DNA of 64,000 nucleotides from Mycobacterium sp. URHD0025. Its GTDB lineage: Bacteria > Actinomycetota > Actinomycetes > Mycobacteriales > Mycobacteriaceae. Where the stretch lies: contig NZ_AUEQ01000001.1 in assembly GCF_000426065.1 (NCBI RefSeq), forward strand, positions 1-64,000, given 5' to 3'. The translations under genes were made by a program, and so were the position numbers. This document shows positions 1 to 7,805 of the stretch, one piece after another. The notes below the pieces were generated by a model. It ran no database searches, was not told the DNA's origin, and worked only from the letters and a program-made list of their open reading frames with translations. How positions within the stretch are numbered: position 1 is the stretch's first letter; every line of letters starts with the position of its first letter.

Positions 1-633
1 CACTGCACCGAGCTCACCGACGACCGGACACCGGCCGTATCCGGCGGCCCCGCAGCCATTCTCGGCGGCGGTATCGTGCCCGCACCTCTGCTCGCCGAAC
101 TGATCGCCACCGGAGCCACAGTCAAGTCCCTCACCGATCCCGACGACCTCAATAGCCAGGGAAGTTACCGGCCCTCAAAGAAATTGACCGCATTCGTACA
201 GATGCGCGACCTCGTCTGCATGTTCCCAGGTTGCGGAATAGCAGCCGACCACTGCGATCTCGACCATTGCCAGCCCTGGCCGGCCGGAGCCACCCACCCC
301 GGCAACATCGGTCCCAAATGCCGAACCCATCACCTCATCAAGACGTTTCAAACCGCCGAAAACGGCTGGACAGACGTCCAACATCCCGACGGCAGCCACA
401 CCTGGACCGCACCCACCGGCCACACCTACCACACCACACCCTTCAGCCAAATCCTGTTCCCCGACTGGGCCACCCACACCCCAGCCCCACCGACAGGACC
501 GGCCCCATCGACCGCAATCGGTCGGGACATCAAAATGCCGGTCCGCACGCGCACCCGGCAACAAACCCGCACCCAACGCATCAACACCGAACGCCGGCTC
601 AACACCGAGCTGGACAAACCGCCGCCCTACTAG
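1..633 (+). CDS. DUF222/HNH endonuclease-domain protein (13E12 family), 5' end outside the window
   Basis: The reading frame is open from base 1, so this is the C-terminal part (210 residues) of a larger protein. It carries an HNH-type zinc-binding nuclease fold: CMFPGC, then DLDHC and CRTHH, the layout seen at the C terminus of mycobacterial 13E12/DUF222 proteins. The tail ends in PPPY. A full-length paralogue with the same HNH layout lies at 45248-46783 and ends in PPPPF. DUF222-HNH proteins are multicopy in mycobacteria and often treated as mobile or repeat-associated, but their activity is not established. An internal GTG at 76 could be mistaken for the start. The stop codon shares a palindromic CTAG with the stop of the convergent SulP gene. 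Confidence 0.85.
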   Translation, partial: HCTELTDDRTPAVSGGPAAILGGGIVPAPLLAELIATGATVKSLTDPDDLNSQGSYRPSKKLTAFVQMRDLVCMFPGCGIAADHCDLDHCQPWPAGATHPGNIGPKCRTHHLIKTFQTAENGWTDVQHPDGSHTWTAPTGHTYHTTPFSQILFPDWATHTPAPPTGPAPSTAIGRDIKMPVRTRTRQQTRTQRINTERRLNTELDKPPPY

Positions 634-2318
634 GCAGAACGGTTGCGGAACGCCTCGACGGCGGTCGGCAGGGTGGGAAAGATCCGGTCGGTGCCGATCC
701 GGTCGAGAAAGCCCGCCGCCACCAGATCGTCGCGCAGATCGGACTTGACCCGGGCCATCGCGAACACAATGCCCTGCGCGGTCAGTTCACGACGCAACTG
801 CTCCAGCGCATCCACAGCGGTCAGGTCCGGATCGACGTTGGCCTCGGCGTTGTAGACGAACCATTCGACCTTCTCCGGCGCGTCCGCGACAGCCGCCAGC
901 GCACGCTGCCGGAAATCCTCGGCGTTGGCGAAGAACAGCGGCGCGTCGTAACGGTAGACGACCAGTCCCGGAACCAGCTGCGCCTCCGGATAGTCATCGA
1001 CGTCATGCATCCCGGCAATGCCGGGGACATAGCCGAGCACACTGTCGTGCGGGCGGGCGATCCGCCGCAGTGCATCCATGAGTGACAGGGCGATCGCCAC
1101 CAGCACGCCGTAGAGCACACCGAAGCCCAGCACTGCGACGGTGGTGACGACCGCCAGGATCAGCTCGCTGCGCCGGAATCGTGCCAACCGCCGGAACTCC
1201 GCGACGTCGATCAGCCGCAGGGCGGCGTAGACCACGAGTGCACCCAACGCGGCCATCGGGAAATTCTCCAGCAGATCACGCCCCGCCAGCATGACCACCA
1301 AGACCGTCGCCAGCATCACCAACGAGTACAGCTGCGAGCGACTGCCCAAGGTATCGCCCAGTGCAGTACGGCTACCGCTGGAGCTGACCGGAAAGCCCTG
1401 TGTGACACCGGTTGTCAGGTTGCACAGACCTAATGCCCGCAGTTCGGCGTTGGCGTCGATCGTCTCTCCCTTACGCGCCGCGAAGGTGCGGGCCGTCAGG
1501 GCGTTGTCCGAAAACGCGACAACCGCGATACCGACCGCCGGGATCACCAGACCTACCAGCTCCGTCATCGGGACCGGTGGAAAAGCGGGTTTCGGCAACC
1601 CGGACGGAATGCCACCGACCACCCGGATTCCGTTGTCGTCCAAGGAGAACAGCCACACCATCGCCGTCGCTGCCAGCACCGCGACCAGCGGCCCCGGGAA
1701 CCGCGGCGAGATCCGGTACAACACCAGCAGCACCGCGAGCACCGTTGCCGACAGCACCACCGTCGGCGTATGCACCGATTCGAGGCCCGTGACGAAAGAG
1801 CGGACCTGATCGAGGAACTCGTCCCCAGTCACCTCGACACCCGTGATCTTGCCGAGCTGGCCGCTGATCATGATGAGGGCCACCCCGGTCATGTAGCCGA
1901 CCAGAACGGGGCGTGACAGCAGGTCGGCCAGGAATCCCAGCCTGCACAGCCCGGCCACCAGGCAGATCGCCCCCACCAGCAGGGCCAGTACCGCCGACAT
2001 CGCGGCATAGCGCACCGGATCGCCGATCACCAGCGGAGCCAGCGCCGTGGCTGTCATCAGGGCCGTGGTGGATTCCGGCCCGACCGACAGTTGCCGCGAG
2101 GAGCCCAGCACCGCATAGACCGCCATCGGGACCAGCGCGGCCCACAACCCTGCGACGGGTGGCAGGCCGGCTACGGTCGCGTAGGCCATCACCTGCGGCA
2201 CCAGGTACGCCGCGACAGTCACCCCAGCAAGGACATCGCCGCGCAGCCAGGACCGCTGGTAGCCGGTGAACTGCGCCAGCCCGGGGGCCCACGTTTGACG
2301 TGCGCGACCAACGCTCAT
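630..2318 (-). CDS. SulP-family anion (sulfate-type) permease with STAS domain
   Basis: A 562-residue inner-membrane transporter. The N-terminal half has the SulP signature around residues 25-75 (a YLVPQVMAYA-type segment and the QLSVGPES loop) and a conserved FPVSSSGSRTALG segment near residue 305. About 10-14 hydrophobic segments are followed by a cytoplasmic STAS domain at roughly 440-555. The family moves sulfate, bicarbonate or other anions; the substrate cannot be read from the sequence. Only 18 bases separate its ATG from the divergent nucleobase permease, so any promoter must overlap coding sequence. It ends in a shared CTAG with the upstream HNH gene. Confidence 0.9.
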   Translation of the reverse strand: MSVGRARQTWAPGLAQFTGYQRSWLRGDVLAGVTVAAYLVPQVMAYATVAGLPPVAGLWAALVPMAVYAVLGSSRQLSVGPESTTALMTATALAPLVIGDPVRYAAMSAVLALLVGAICLVAGLCRLGFLADLLSRPVLVGYMTGVALIMISGQLGKITGVEVTGDEFLDQVRSFVTGLESVHTPTVVLSATVLAVLLVLYRISPRFPGPLVAVLAATAMVWLFSLDDNGIRVVGGIPSGLPKPAFPPVPMTELVGLVIPAVGIAVVAFSDNALTARTFAARKGETIDANAELRALGLCNLTTGVTQGFPVSSSGSRTALGDTLGSRSQLYSLVMLATVLVVMLAGRDLLENFPMAALGALVVYAALRLIDVAEFRRLARFRRSELILAVVTTVAVLGFGVLYGVLVAIALSLMDALRRIARPHDSVLGYVPGIAGMHDVDDYPEAQLVPGLVVYRYDAPLFFANAEDFRQRALAAVADAPEKVEWFVYNAEANVDPDLTAVDALEQLRRELTAQGIVFAMARVKSDLRDDLVAAGFLDRIGTDRIFPTLPTAVEAFRNRSA

Positions 2319-2336
2319 GGTGTTCAGTCAACACTC

Positions 2337-3590
2337 GTGAGCCTGCTGAGTTGGAAGTACGTGGAGACCCGCACTGATGACGACTTCGTCGTCAACCCCG
2401 GAGAGCGGCTCGACTGGGCCAGCACGATCGGCATCGGGGCCCAGCATGTGGTGGCCATGTTCGGCGCCACGTTCCTGGTCCCGGTGCTCACGGGCTTCCC
2501 GCCGGCGACCACGCTGCTGTTCTCCGGCGTCGGCACCATCCTGTTCTTGCTCATCACCGGCAACCGGCTGCCGAGCTACCTGGGGTCGAGCTTCTCGGTG
2601 ATCGCTCCGGTGACGGCGGCGGTGGCATCGCATGGAACCGGAAGTGCCCTCGGCGGTTTGATAGCCGTCGGGCTGTTGCTGATCCTCATCGGCGGCGTGG
2701 TGCACCTGGTCGGCACGCGGTGGATCGATCTGACCCTGCCGCCGGTGGTGACGGGTGCCATCGTCGCGCTGATCGGCTTCAACCTCGCTCCGGCCGCCAA
2801 GTCCAATTTCGAGAAGGGGCCTCTGGTCGGCTTGGTCACGCTGGTGTTGCTGGTCAGCACGCTGGCCTTCTTCAAAGGTTTGATCGGCAGGCTGGCCATC
2901 TTCGGGGCGGTGGTGATCGGATATCTGCTCGCGCTGGCTCTCGGTGACGTCGACACTGCGGCGATCGCCGCCGCACCGTGGCTGGGGCTGCCCGAGTTCC
3001 ACACCCCGACGTTCAACCTGGCGGTACTACCGCTGTTCCTGCCCGCGGTGATCGCCCTTGTCGCCGAGAACATCGGGCACGTCAAGTCGGTGGGACAGAT
3101 GACCGGCACCGACCTCGATCCGTTGATCGGCCGGGCGCTGGCCGCCGACGGCGTGGCCACCGTACTGGCCGGTGCCGGGGGCGGTTCGGCCACCACCACC
3201 TACGCCGAGAACATCGGGGTGATGGCGGCCACGCGCGTGTACTCGACCGCGGCATACTGGGTCGCCGCCACGGTGGCGATCGCATTGTCGTTGTGCCCCA
3301 AGATCGGAGCCGCCATCTCGGCCATTCCGCCGGGCGTGCTGGGCGGGGCCACCATCGTGCTCTACGGCCTGGTCGGCATCCTCGGCGTACGGATCTGGCT
3401 GACCAATCATGTGGACTTCTCCAAACCGGTCAATCAGATGACCGCGGCCATCCCCCTGATCATCGGGATCGCCGACTTCACCTGGCATCTCGGTTCACTG
3501 ACCTTCACCGGGATCGCGCTGGGGTCCATCGCCGCGCTGCTGATCTTCCACAGCATGCGGTTGCTCGAGTACCTCGGCAGCCGTCGCTAG
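2337..3590 (+). CDS. NCS2-family nucleobase permease (uracil/xanthine type)
   Basis: A 417-residue multi-pass membrane protein of the UraA-like NCS2 family, which imports uracil, xanthine or related bases with protons. Diagnostic parts are the TM1 QHVVAMFGAT motif, the AENIGHVKSVG segment with the substrate-contacting Glu, and the family signature around GGGSATTTYAENIGVMA. I chose GTG at 2337 because homology-like sequence begins right after it; a downstream GTG at 2361 is possible. The frame stays open far upstream, but that stretch is antisense to the SulP gene. No clear Shine-Dalgarno site is visible. The substrate is inferred from the family only. Confidence 0.88.
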   Translation: MSLLSWKYVETRTDDDFVVNPGERLDWASTIGIGAQHVVAMFGATFLVPVLTGFPPATTLLFSGVGTILFLLITGNRLPSYLGSSFSVIAPVTAAVASHGTGSALGGLIAVGLLLILIGGVVHLVGTRWIDLTLPPVVTGAIVALIGFNLAPAAKSNFEKGPLVGLVTLVLLVSTLAFFKGLIGRLAIFGAVVIGYLLALALGDVDTAAIAAAPWLGLPEFHTPTFNLAVLPLFLPAVIALVAENIGHVKSVGQMTGTDLDPLIGRALAADGVATVLAGAGGGSATTTYAENIGVMAATRVYSTAAYWVAATVAIALSLCPKIGAAISAIPPGVLGGATIVLYGLVGILGVRIWLTNHVDFSKPVNQMTAAIPLIIGIADFTWHLGSLTFTGIALGSIAALLIFHSMRLLEYLGSRR

Positions 3591-3601
3591 GCCTGTGCGC
3601 T

Positions 3602-3663
3602 CACCGAGATTGCGTCCAGGGACAGGATCCGAGGAAATCTTGTCCCTCAGCTCAATCTCGGTG
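3602..3663. terminator. Large two-stem hairpin between convergent genes
   Basis: CACCGAGATTG (3602-3612) pairs perfectly with CAATCTCGGTG (3653-3663). Inside it AGGGACA (3618-3624) pairs with TGTCCCT (3641-3647), with small symmetric bulges between the stems. It lies between the convergent permease and FAD oxidoreductase genes, where a bidirectional terminator is expected. There is no U-tract, which is common for mycobacterial hairpins. Confidence 0.5.
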
Positions 3664-3691
3664 CGGGCGCCGGGATTGCCAGTCCCCGGCC

Positions 3692-4717
3692 CTACTCGCT
3701 CAGCGCGTTGACCACACGGCTGAACACCGAGGGCAGCGCCGCCGACGCCGGGGTGATGCAGGCCCGAACGGGACCAAAACCGCTGCCGTGCAACAGGGCC
3801 GCGGTGAGCAACCGATAACGGCGGGTCATCGCGCGCCATTGGCGGTCATACTCGCCGGGTCGGTCGGCCCGCACACAACCGACGAGGAGTTCGGCCGCAC
3901 CGAATGCCAGGCCCATCCCCTCCCCGGTCAGCGCATCCACGTAGCCCGCCGCATCACCGACCAACAGCACCCGGCCCGCACTCCGGTCGCGCACCTTCTG
4001 CCGCAGCGGCCCGGCGGCCCGGTCCTGGCCGTGCTCGACGCCGTGAATCCGCTCGGCCAGCAACGGAAATGCCGCCAGGTGATCGTCGAAGCCGCCACGC
4101 ACCGACGTCAGAATCGCCACCCCGACACAGTTGTCGCCGACCGGCGTCACATACGCCTCGGAGTCGGAGCCCCAGTACACCTCGACACAATCCGACCACG
4201 GGGCGATCTGGACGTGACGGCGAATGCCCCAACGGCGTCGCCTGCCCTCACCGCCGCTCAGTCCGAGCGAGCGACGGATCGGTGAATGCAGGCCATCGGC
4301 GGCCGCCAGGTAGCGGGCCCGAAAGCCGGCCGCGCTCACCGATGTCGAGTCCTGCGCCACCGGGCCGACCTCGGCATGGACCACCCGGACGCCGGCGTCT
4401 GAGGCGGCGTCCGACAGCGCGGCATGCAGAACCGTGCGGCGTACTCCGCGCCCGGCACCGTCGCGAAATCTGGCCTCCGCGACGCGGTGACCGTCGAGGT
4501 AACGAATGCCGTAGAAGGGTCGGTGAGGGTGTCCGCTCAGCTCCACACCCAACCGCTGCAATTGCCGGACCGAGTGCGGCATCAGCCCCTCGCCGCAGGC
4601 CTTGTCGATCGGGCCGGGGCGGCGTTCCACCACCACGGTCTCCAGCCCGGCACGCGCCGCGTGCACCGCCGTGGCCAGCCCGGCTGGGCCGCCACCTGCG
4701 ACGAGCAGATCGATCAC
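3692..4717 (-). CDS. FAD-dependent oxidoreductase of the geranylgeranyl-reductase/monooxygenase type
   Basis: A 341-residue flavoprotein. The N-terminal dinucleotide-binding motif is VAGGGPAGLATA (residues 6-17), and the second FAD-contact motif, GDAAGYVDALTGEG, lies near residue 265. The start is GTG at 4717, because the GTGA overlaps the stop of the upstream methyltransferase by four bases; the longer upstream frame is a shadow of that gene. As third gene after a type III PKS and an ICMT-like methyltransferase it matches SrsC of the Streptomyces srsABC operon, a FAD monooxygenase that hydroxylates alkylresorcinols toward quinones. The same job here is inferred from context. Confidence 0.85.
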   Translation of the reverse strand: MIDLLVAGGGPAGLATAVHAARAGLETVVVERRPGPIDKACGEGLMPHSVRQLQRLGVELSGHPHRPFYGIRYLDGHRVAEARFRDGAGRGVRRTVLHAALSDAASDAGVRVVHAEVGPVAQDSTSVSAAGFRARYLAAADGLHSPIRRSLGLSGGEGRRRRWGIRRHVQIAPWSDCVEVYWGSDSEAYVTPVGDNCVGVAILTSVRGGFDDHLAAFPLLAERIHGVEHGQDRAAGPLRQKVRDRSAGRVLLVGDAAGYVDALTGEGMGLAFGAAELLVGCVRADRPGEYDRQWRAMTRRYRLLTAALLHGSGFGPVRACITPASAALPSVFSRVVNALSE

Positions 4718-5223
4718 GTCAAGCCTTGCAGCGCTTCGTTTTCCACGCGGATGCGGGTGCGCAACAATGCGGCGTTGGCCACCGCGAACACTACTGCGGT
4801 GAGCCAGGCGCCTCCGGCCAGCGGCAACGCCGCTCCCTCGGTGACCACGGCAACGTAGTTCGGATGCGGCAGCAACCGGTATGGGCCATCGACGACGCGC
4901 GCGGCACCGGGCACCACCACCACCCTGGTGTTCCACTGCCTGCCCAGCGTGGTGATGCACCACCAGCGCAGCCCCTGGGCGGCGAGCACGACCGCGACCA
5001 TGATCCGGCCGAGCACCGGGCGGCGCCGGCGCCGGCGCGCCTCCACCACCGAACCCATCAGCAGCGCGCTGTGCAACGCCACCATCACCGGATAGTGGCC
5101 GGCCCCGAATTCCTTGCCGCCCTGTGCGGTACTCCACTTGAGGTTCCGTTTGGACACCACCAGTTCGAGGACCCGCTCGGCGGCGACGAGTGCGATCAAC
5201 GCGATAAAACTCTTGCCCTTCAT
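4714..5223 (-). CDS. Isoprenylcysteine carboxyl methyltransferase (ICMT)-like membrane methyltransferase
   Basis: A 169-residue membrane protein with about four hydrophobic segments and the ICMT-family C-terminal signature: GPYRLLPHPNYVAVV followed by an RTRIRVENEAL segment. I place the start at ATG 5223, which overlaps the upstream PKS stop as TGATG. A TTG at 5232 would add three residues. In srsABC- and bpsAB-type operons the ICMT-like partner O-methylates alkylresorcinol or alkylpyrone products of a type III PKS, so a lipid phenol rather than a prenylated protein is the likely substrate. The downstream FAD gene overlaps by GTGA, so all three genes appear translationally coupled. Confidence 0.85.
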   Translation of the reverse strand: MKGKSFIALIALVAAERVLELVVSKRNLKWSTAQGGKEFGAGHYPVMVALHSALLMGSVVEARRRRRRPVLGRIMVAVVLAAQGLRWWCITTLGRQWNTRVVVVPGAARVVDGPYRLLPHPNYVAVVTEGAALPLAGGAWLTAVVFAVANAALLRTRIRVENEALQGLT

Positions 5224-6311
5224 CAGCGCCAACGCAGCAGGACGAGCTCGGAGCAGAACCCTGGGCCCATGGCCATCAACACACCGGGGGTGTTCGATTC
5301 CGGTCGTTTGCAGATGGTGTCACGCAGCACGTGCAACACAGAGGATGACGACAGGTTGCCGACGTCGGCCAGCGACTGCCAGGTGAGATCCAGTGCATCC
5401 TCAGGTAATCCGAGGGTTTCGATGATCGCCTCGATCACCTTCGGGCCGCCCGGATGGCTCACCCAGGCGGATACATCGTCGGTGGTGAGGCCGTGTGCAC
5501 CGAGGAACCCCGTGACGTCGTCACCGAGGTAGCGCCCCACGAAGCTCGGAACTTCGGCGCTGAGCACGATCTCGAAGCCTTCGGCGCCGATGTCCCAACC
5601 CATGGCATGCAACGAGTCCGGGTAGAGGTGGCTGCGTGAGTCCAGCACATCGGGTCCGGTCGGATTCAGCTTTCGGGCGCGTTGTTCACCGACCGCGACC
5701 ACCGCGGCAGCCCCGTCGCCGAACAGCGCACCGGCCACCAGCGTCGGCATCGTGGGATTGTGTTTGCGCGTCAGCGAACACAATTCGACCGACACCAGGA
5801 CCGCCACCTTGTCTGGCGCGCCCCGAAGATAGTCGTTGAGCCGCGCGATGCCGGCGGCGCCTGCCACACAGCCGAGTCCGAAGATCGGGATCCGCCGCAC
5901 GTCGGGGCGCAGGCCGAGCCGCCCCGCGATGCGGGCATCCAGCGACGGGACCGCGGCGCCGGTGACAGTGGTGGTGACGATCAGGTCGACGTCCTCGGGG
6001 CGCAGGCCCGCCTCGTCCAGCGCCCCGGACAGTGCGGCGCAGCCCAGTTCGGTTGCGTGCTCGATGAACAGGCTGTTGCTCTCACCGAAATCATCGAGAT
6101 GGGCGTACTCCTCGAGCGGCAAGACCAGGTATCTACTGTTCACTTTCGCGCTCTTGTGCAGGGCCCGCACCACGTCCTCGGCCTCGGCGTATCCCGGCAG
6201 GCTCAGCAGGGTGCTGGTCACCTCATCCTGGGTATATCGATGCGGCGGCAGGACGGCGTGGACGCCGGCAATAGTGCTGTGGCTGGGCATTCTCGCGACG
6301 TTAATTCCCAT
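5223..6311 (-). CDS. Type III polyketide synthase (alkylresorcinol/alkylpyrone synthase type)
   Basis: A 362-residue chalcone-synthase-fold enzyme with the complete catalytic triad: Cys148 in [10 protein letters not shown], His286 in WVSHPGGPK and Asn319 in [10 protein letters not shown]. Enzymes of this type extend long-chain acyl-CoA or acyl-ACP starters with malonyl-CoA and cyclise the chain to resorcinols or pyrones. It is the first gene of a coupled operon with an ICMT-like methyltransferase and a FAD monooxygenase, which suggests methylated, oxidised phenolic lipids or quinones. From memory, a comparable M. smegmatis locus has been tied to polyketide quinones that carry electrons under low oxygen. 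An alternative start is ATG at 6290. Acyl chain length cannot be predicted here. Confidence 0.92.
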   Translation of the reverse strand: MGINVARMPSHSTIAGVHAVLPPHRYTQDEVTSTLLSLPGYAEAEDVVRALHKSAKVNSRYLVLPLEEYAHLDDFGESNSLFIEHATELGCAALSGALDEAGLRPEDVDLIVTTTVTGAAVPSLDARIAGRLGLRPDVRRIPIFGLGCVAGAAGIARLNDYLRGAPDKVAVLVSVELCSLTRKHNPTMPTLVAGALFGDGAAAVVAVGEQRARKLNPTGPDVLDSRSHLYPDSLHAMGWDIGAEGFEIVLSAEVPSFVGRYLGDDVTGFLGAHGLTTDDVSAWVSHPGGPKVIEAIIETLGLPEDALDLTWQSLADVGNLSSSSVLHVLRDTICKRPESNTPGVLMAMGPGFCSELVLLRWR

Positions 6312-6368
6312 ATCCGTACTACGGGGGCCTACCTCGGACGGTTCAACGATCCGCCTGTGAATCAGATC

Positions 6369-7805
6369 TCAGCCGCGATGCCGCTTGTCTCGCGCCGGCA
6401 CACCGTTGGGTCCCTCGATCGAGCGGCCATAGGTGCCGACGGTGAAAGCGATCGCCGATCCCATGATCCCGAGCGCGCGGGCATCCACATTGTCAATCGT
6501 GTCGCGCGGGGTGTGATAGTTCGGATCGAACGCCGTCCCGGCCCGTCCGCCCCACAACCGGGCCTGCACCTCGGTCTTGCGCTGCGATGCTCCCGTGGTC
6601 GCACCGCCGATCGGCACCCCGGCCTGAAGGAACGGGTGATAGTCGGTGTTGCCGCCGATCGGCATGTCCGCGGGCCGGGCCCCGGCCAGGTTCAGGTAAC
6701 CGGCCATGGTCCTCTCGATGCCGGCCGATCCTTCGGGTATCGGCTTGGGATCTCCTGCCTGGCCGGACTGGTCGCCGTCGTAGGTGAAGAAACCGGCGTT
6801 GGGCGAGCCGACCATGTCGAAGTTCAGATACAGCGCCAGATCGTCGAGCTGATCCAGCGCAAGGTTGCGCACATATTGCGTCGAGCCGTCCAAGCCCAAT
6901 TCCTCGGCACCCCAGAACGCGAACCGCACCGCGTTGTCCACCGGCGGCGAACTGCCCAACTGGAGCGCGGTTTCCAGCACCGCCGCCACTCCGGATCCGT
7001 TGTCGTTGATACCCGGACCCCGGGCGATGCTGTCCAGATGCGCGCCCACGAGCACCACGTCGGACGCCGAACCGGTCTTGGTCTGCGCGGTCACGTTACG
7101 GGATTTGACCATCTCGGCTTTGCCGTCGAGGACCAGCCGAACCGGCGCGCTCGTACGTCGCAGCGCGGCATCCGCGTTCTCGTCGATGACGCCGACCGGG
7201 ACGGTGAGCTGGCGGTAGTAGCCGGTGCTGAACAACCCGCCGGGAGCGGGTTGGTGCCCGCTGTTGACCACCAACAGACCCACCGCGCCCTTGGCCAGCG
7301 CGGTGTTCTGTTTTGCCACAACCGAACAGCCGGTGTCGTCGACGACCGCGATGGCCCCGGAGATGTCGAGCGACCCGTAGTCGGTGGCCGCACATCCCGA
7401 CGGCTTGCCCGGGCGCAGCGTCGGCGCGCTCAACCCGCCGGGCGCCGTCGTCACCAGCATCGACGCCTGATCCACCTGGTATCTGGTCCCGGACACAGTC
7501 AGCTCGGGGTTACCTCCGCGCATCGCTCCCATGCGCTCGAACTCCGGTGTCTGCACGTCAAAACCTTTGCCACGCAGCAGGTCTGCCACATAGTCGACAC
7601 TGGCGTCATACCCGGCGCTGCCCACCGCCCGGTTCCCGTCATGACTGTCGGCGATCTCCTGCAGCTTGCGCAGGTGGGTGAACATGTTGTCGACGGTGAT
7701 CTTGCCCGCCAGTTCCAGCGGCTCGACAGCCTTGGGCGATGGCTGCGCCGAGCAGCCGGCCAGCGCGACACCGAGCAGTATTACCGCAAGCCGGGGCGCC
7801 GTCAC
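6369..7805 (-). CDS. M28-family zinc aminopeptidase lipoprotein (LpqL-like, second copy)
   Basis: A 478-residue protein with a lipoprotein signal peptide (lipobox LAGC, Cys18), so probably anchored on the outer face of the membrane. A PA-type domain lies at roughly 140-230. The M28 metal site is complete: GAHLDS with GINDNGSG (about 254-270), the FWGAEELG glutamates near 297, FDMVGSPN, and the final NTDYHPF histidine near 388. Start GTG 7805 overlaps the stop of the upstream paralogue by four bases (GTGA), so the pair is co-translated. Substrate specificity is unknown; LpqL-type enzymes release N-terminal amino acids from peptides. Confidence 0.88.
   Translation of the reverse strand: MTAPRLAVILLGVALAGCSAQPSPKAVEPLELAGKITVDNMFTHLRKLQEIADSHDGNRAVGSAGYDASVDYVADLLRGKGFDVQTPEFERMGAMRGGNPELTVSGTRYQVDQASMLVTTAPGGLSAPTLRPGKPSGCAATDYGSLDISGAIAVVDDTGCSVVAKQNTALAKGAVGLLVVNSGHQPAPGGLFSTGYYRQLTVPVGVIDENADAALRRTSAPVRLVLDGKAEMVKSRNVTAQTKTGSASDVVLVGAHLDSIARGPGINDNGSGVAAVLETALQLGSSPPVDNAVRFAFWGAEELGLDGSTQYVRNLALDQLDDLALYLNFDMVGSPNAGFFTYDGDQSGQAGDPKPIPEGSAGIERTMAGYLNLAGARPADMPIGGNTDYHPFLQAGVPIGGATTGASQRKTEVQARLWGGRAGTAFDPNYHTPRDTIDNVDARALGIMGSAIAFTVGTYGRSIEGPNGVPARDKRHRG

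Noticed and set aside
2328..3002. 224-codon minus-strand frame inside the nucleobase permease gene
   Set aside because: Composition is Gln/Arg/Asp-rich noise typical of the antisense frame of a GC-rich membrane protein; the plus-strand frame has clear NCS2 motifs.
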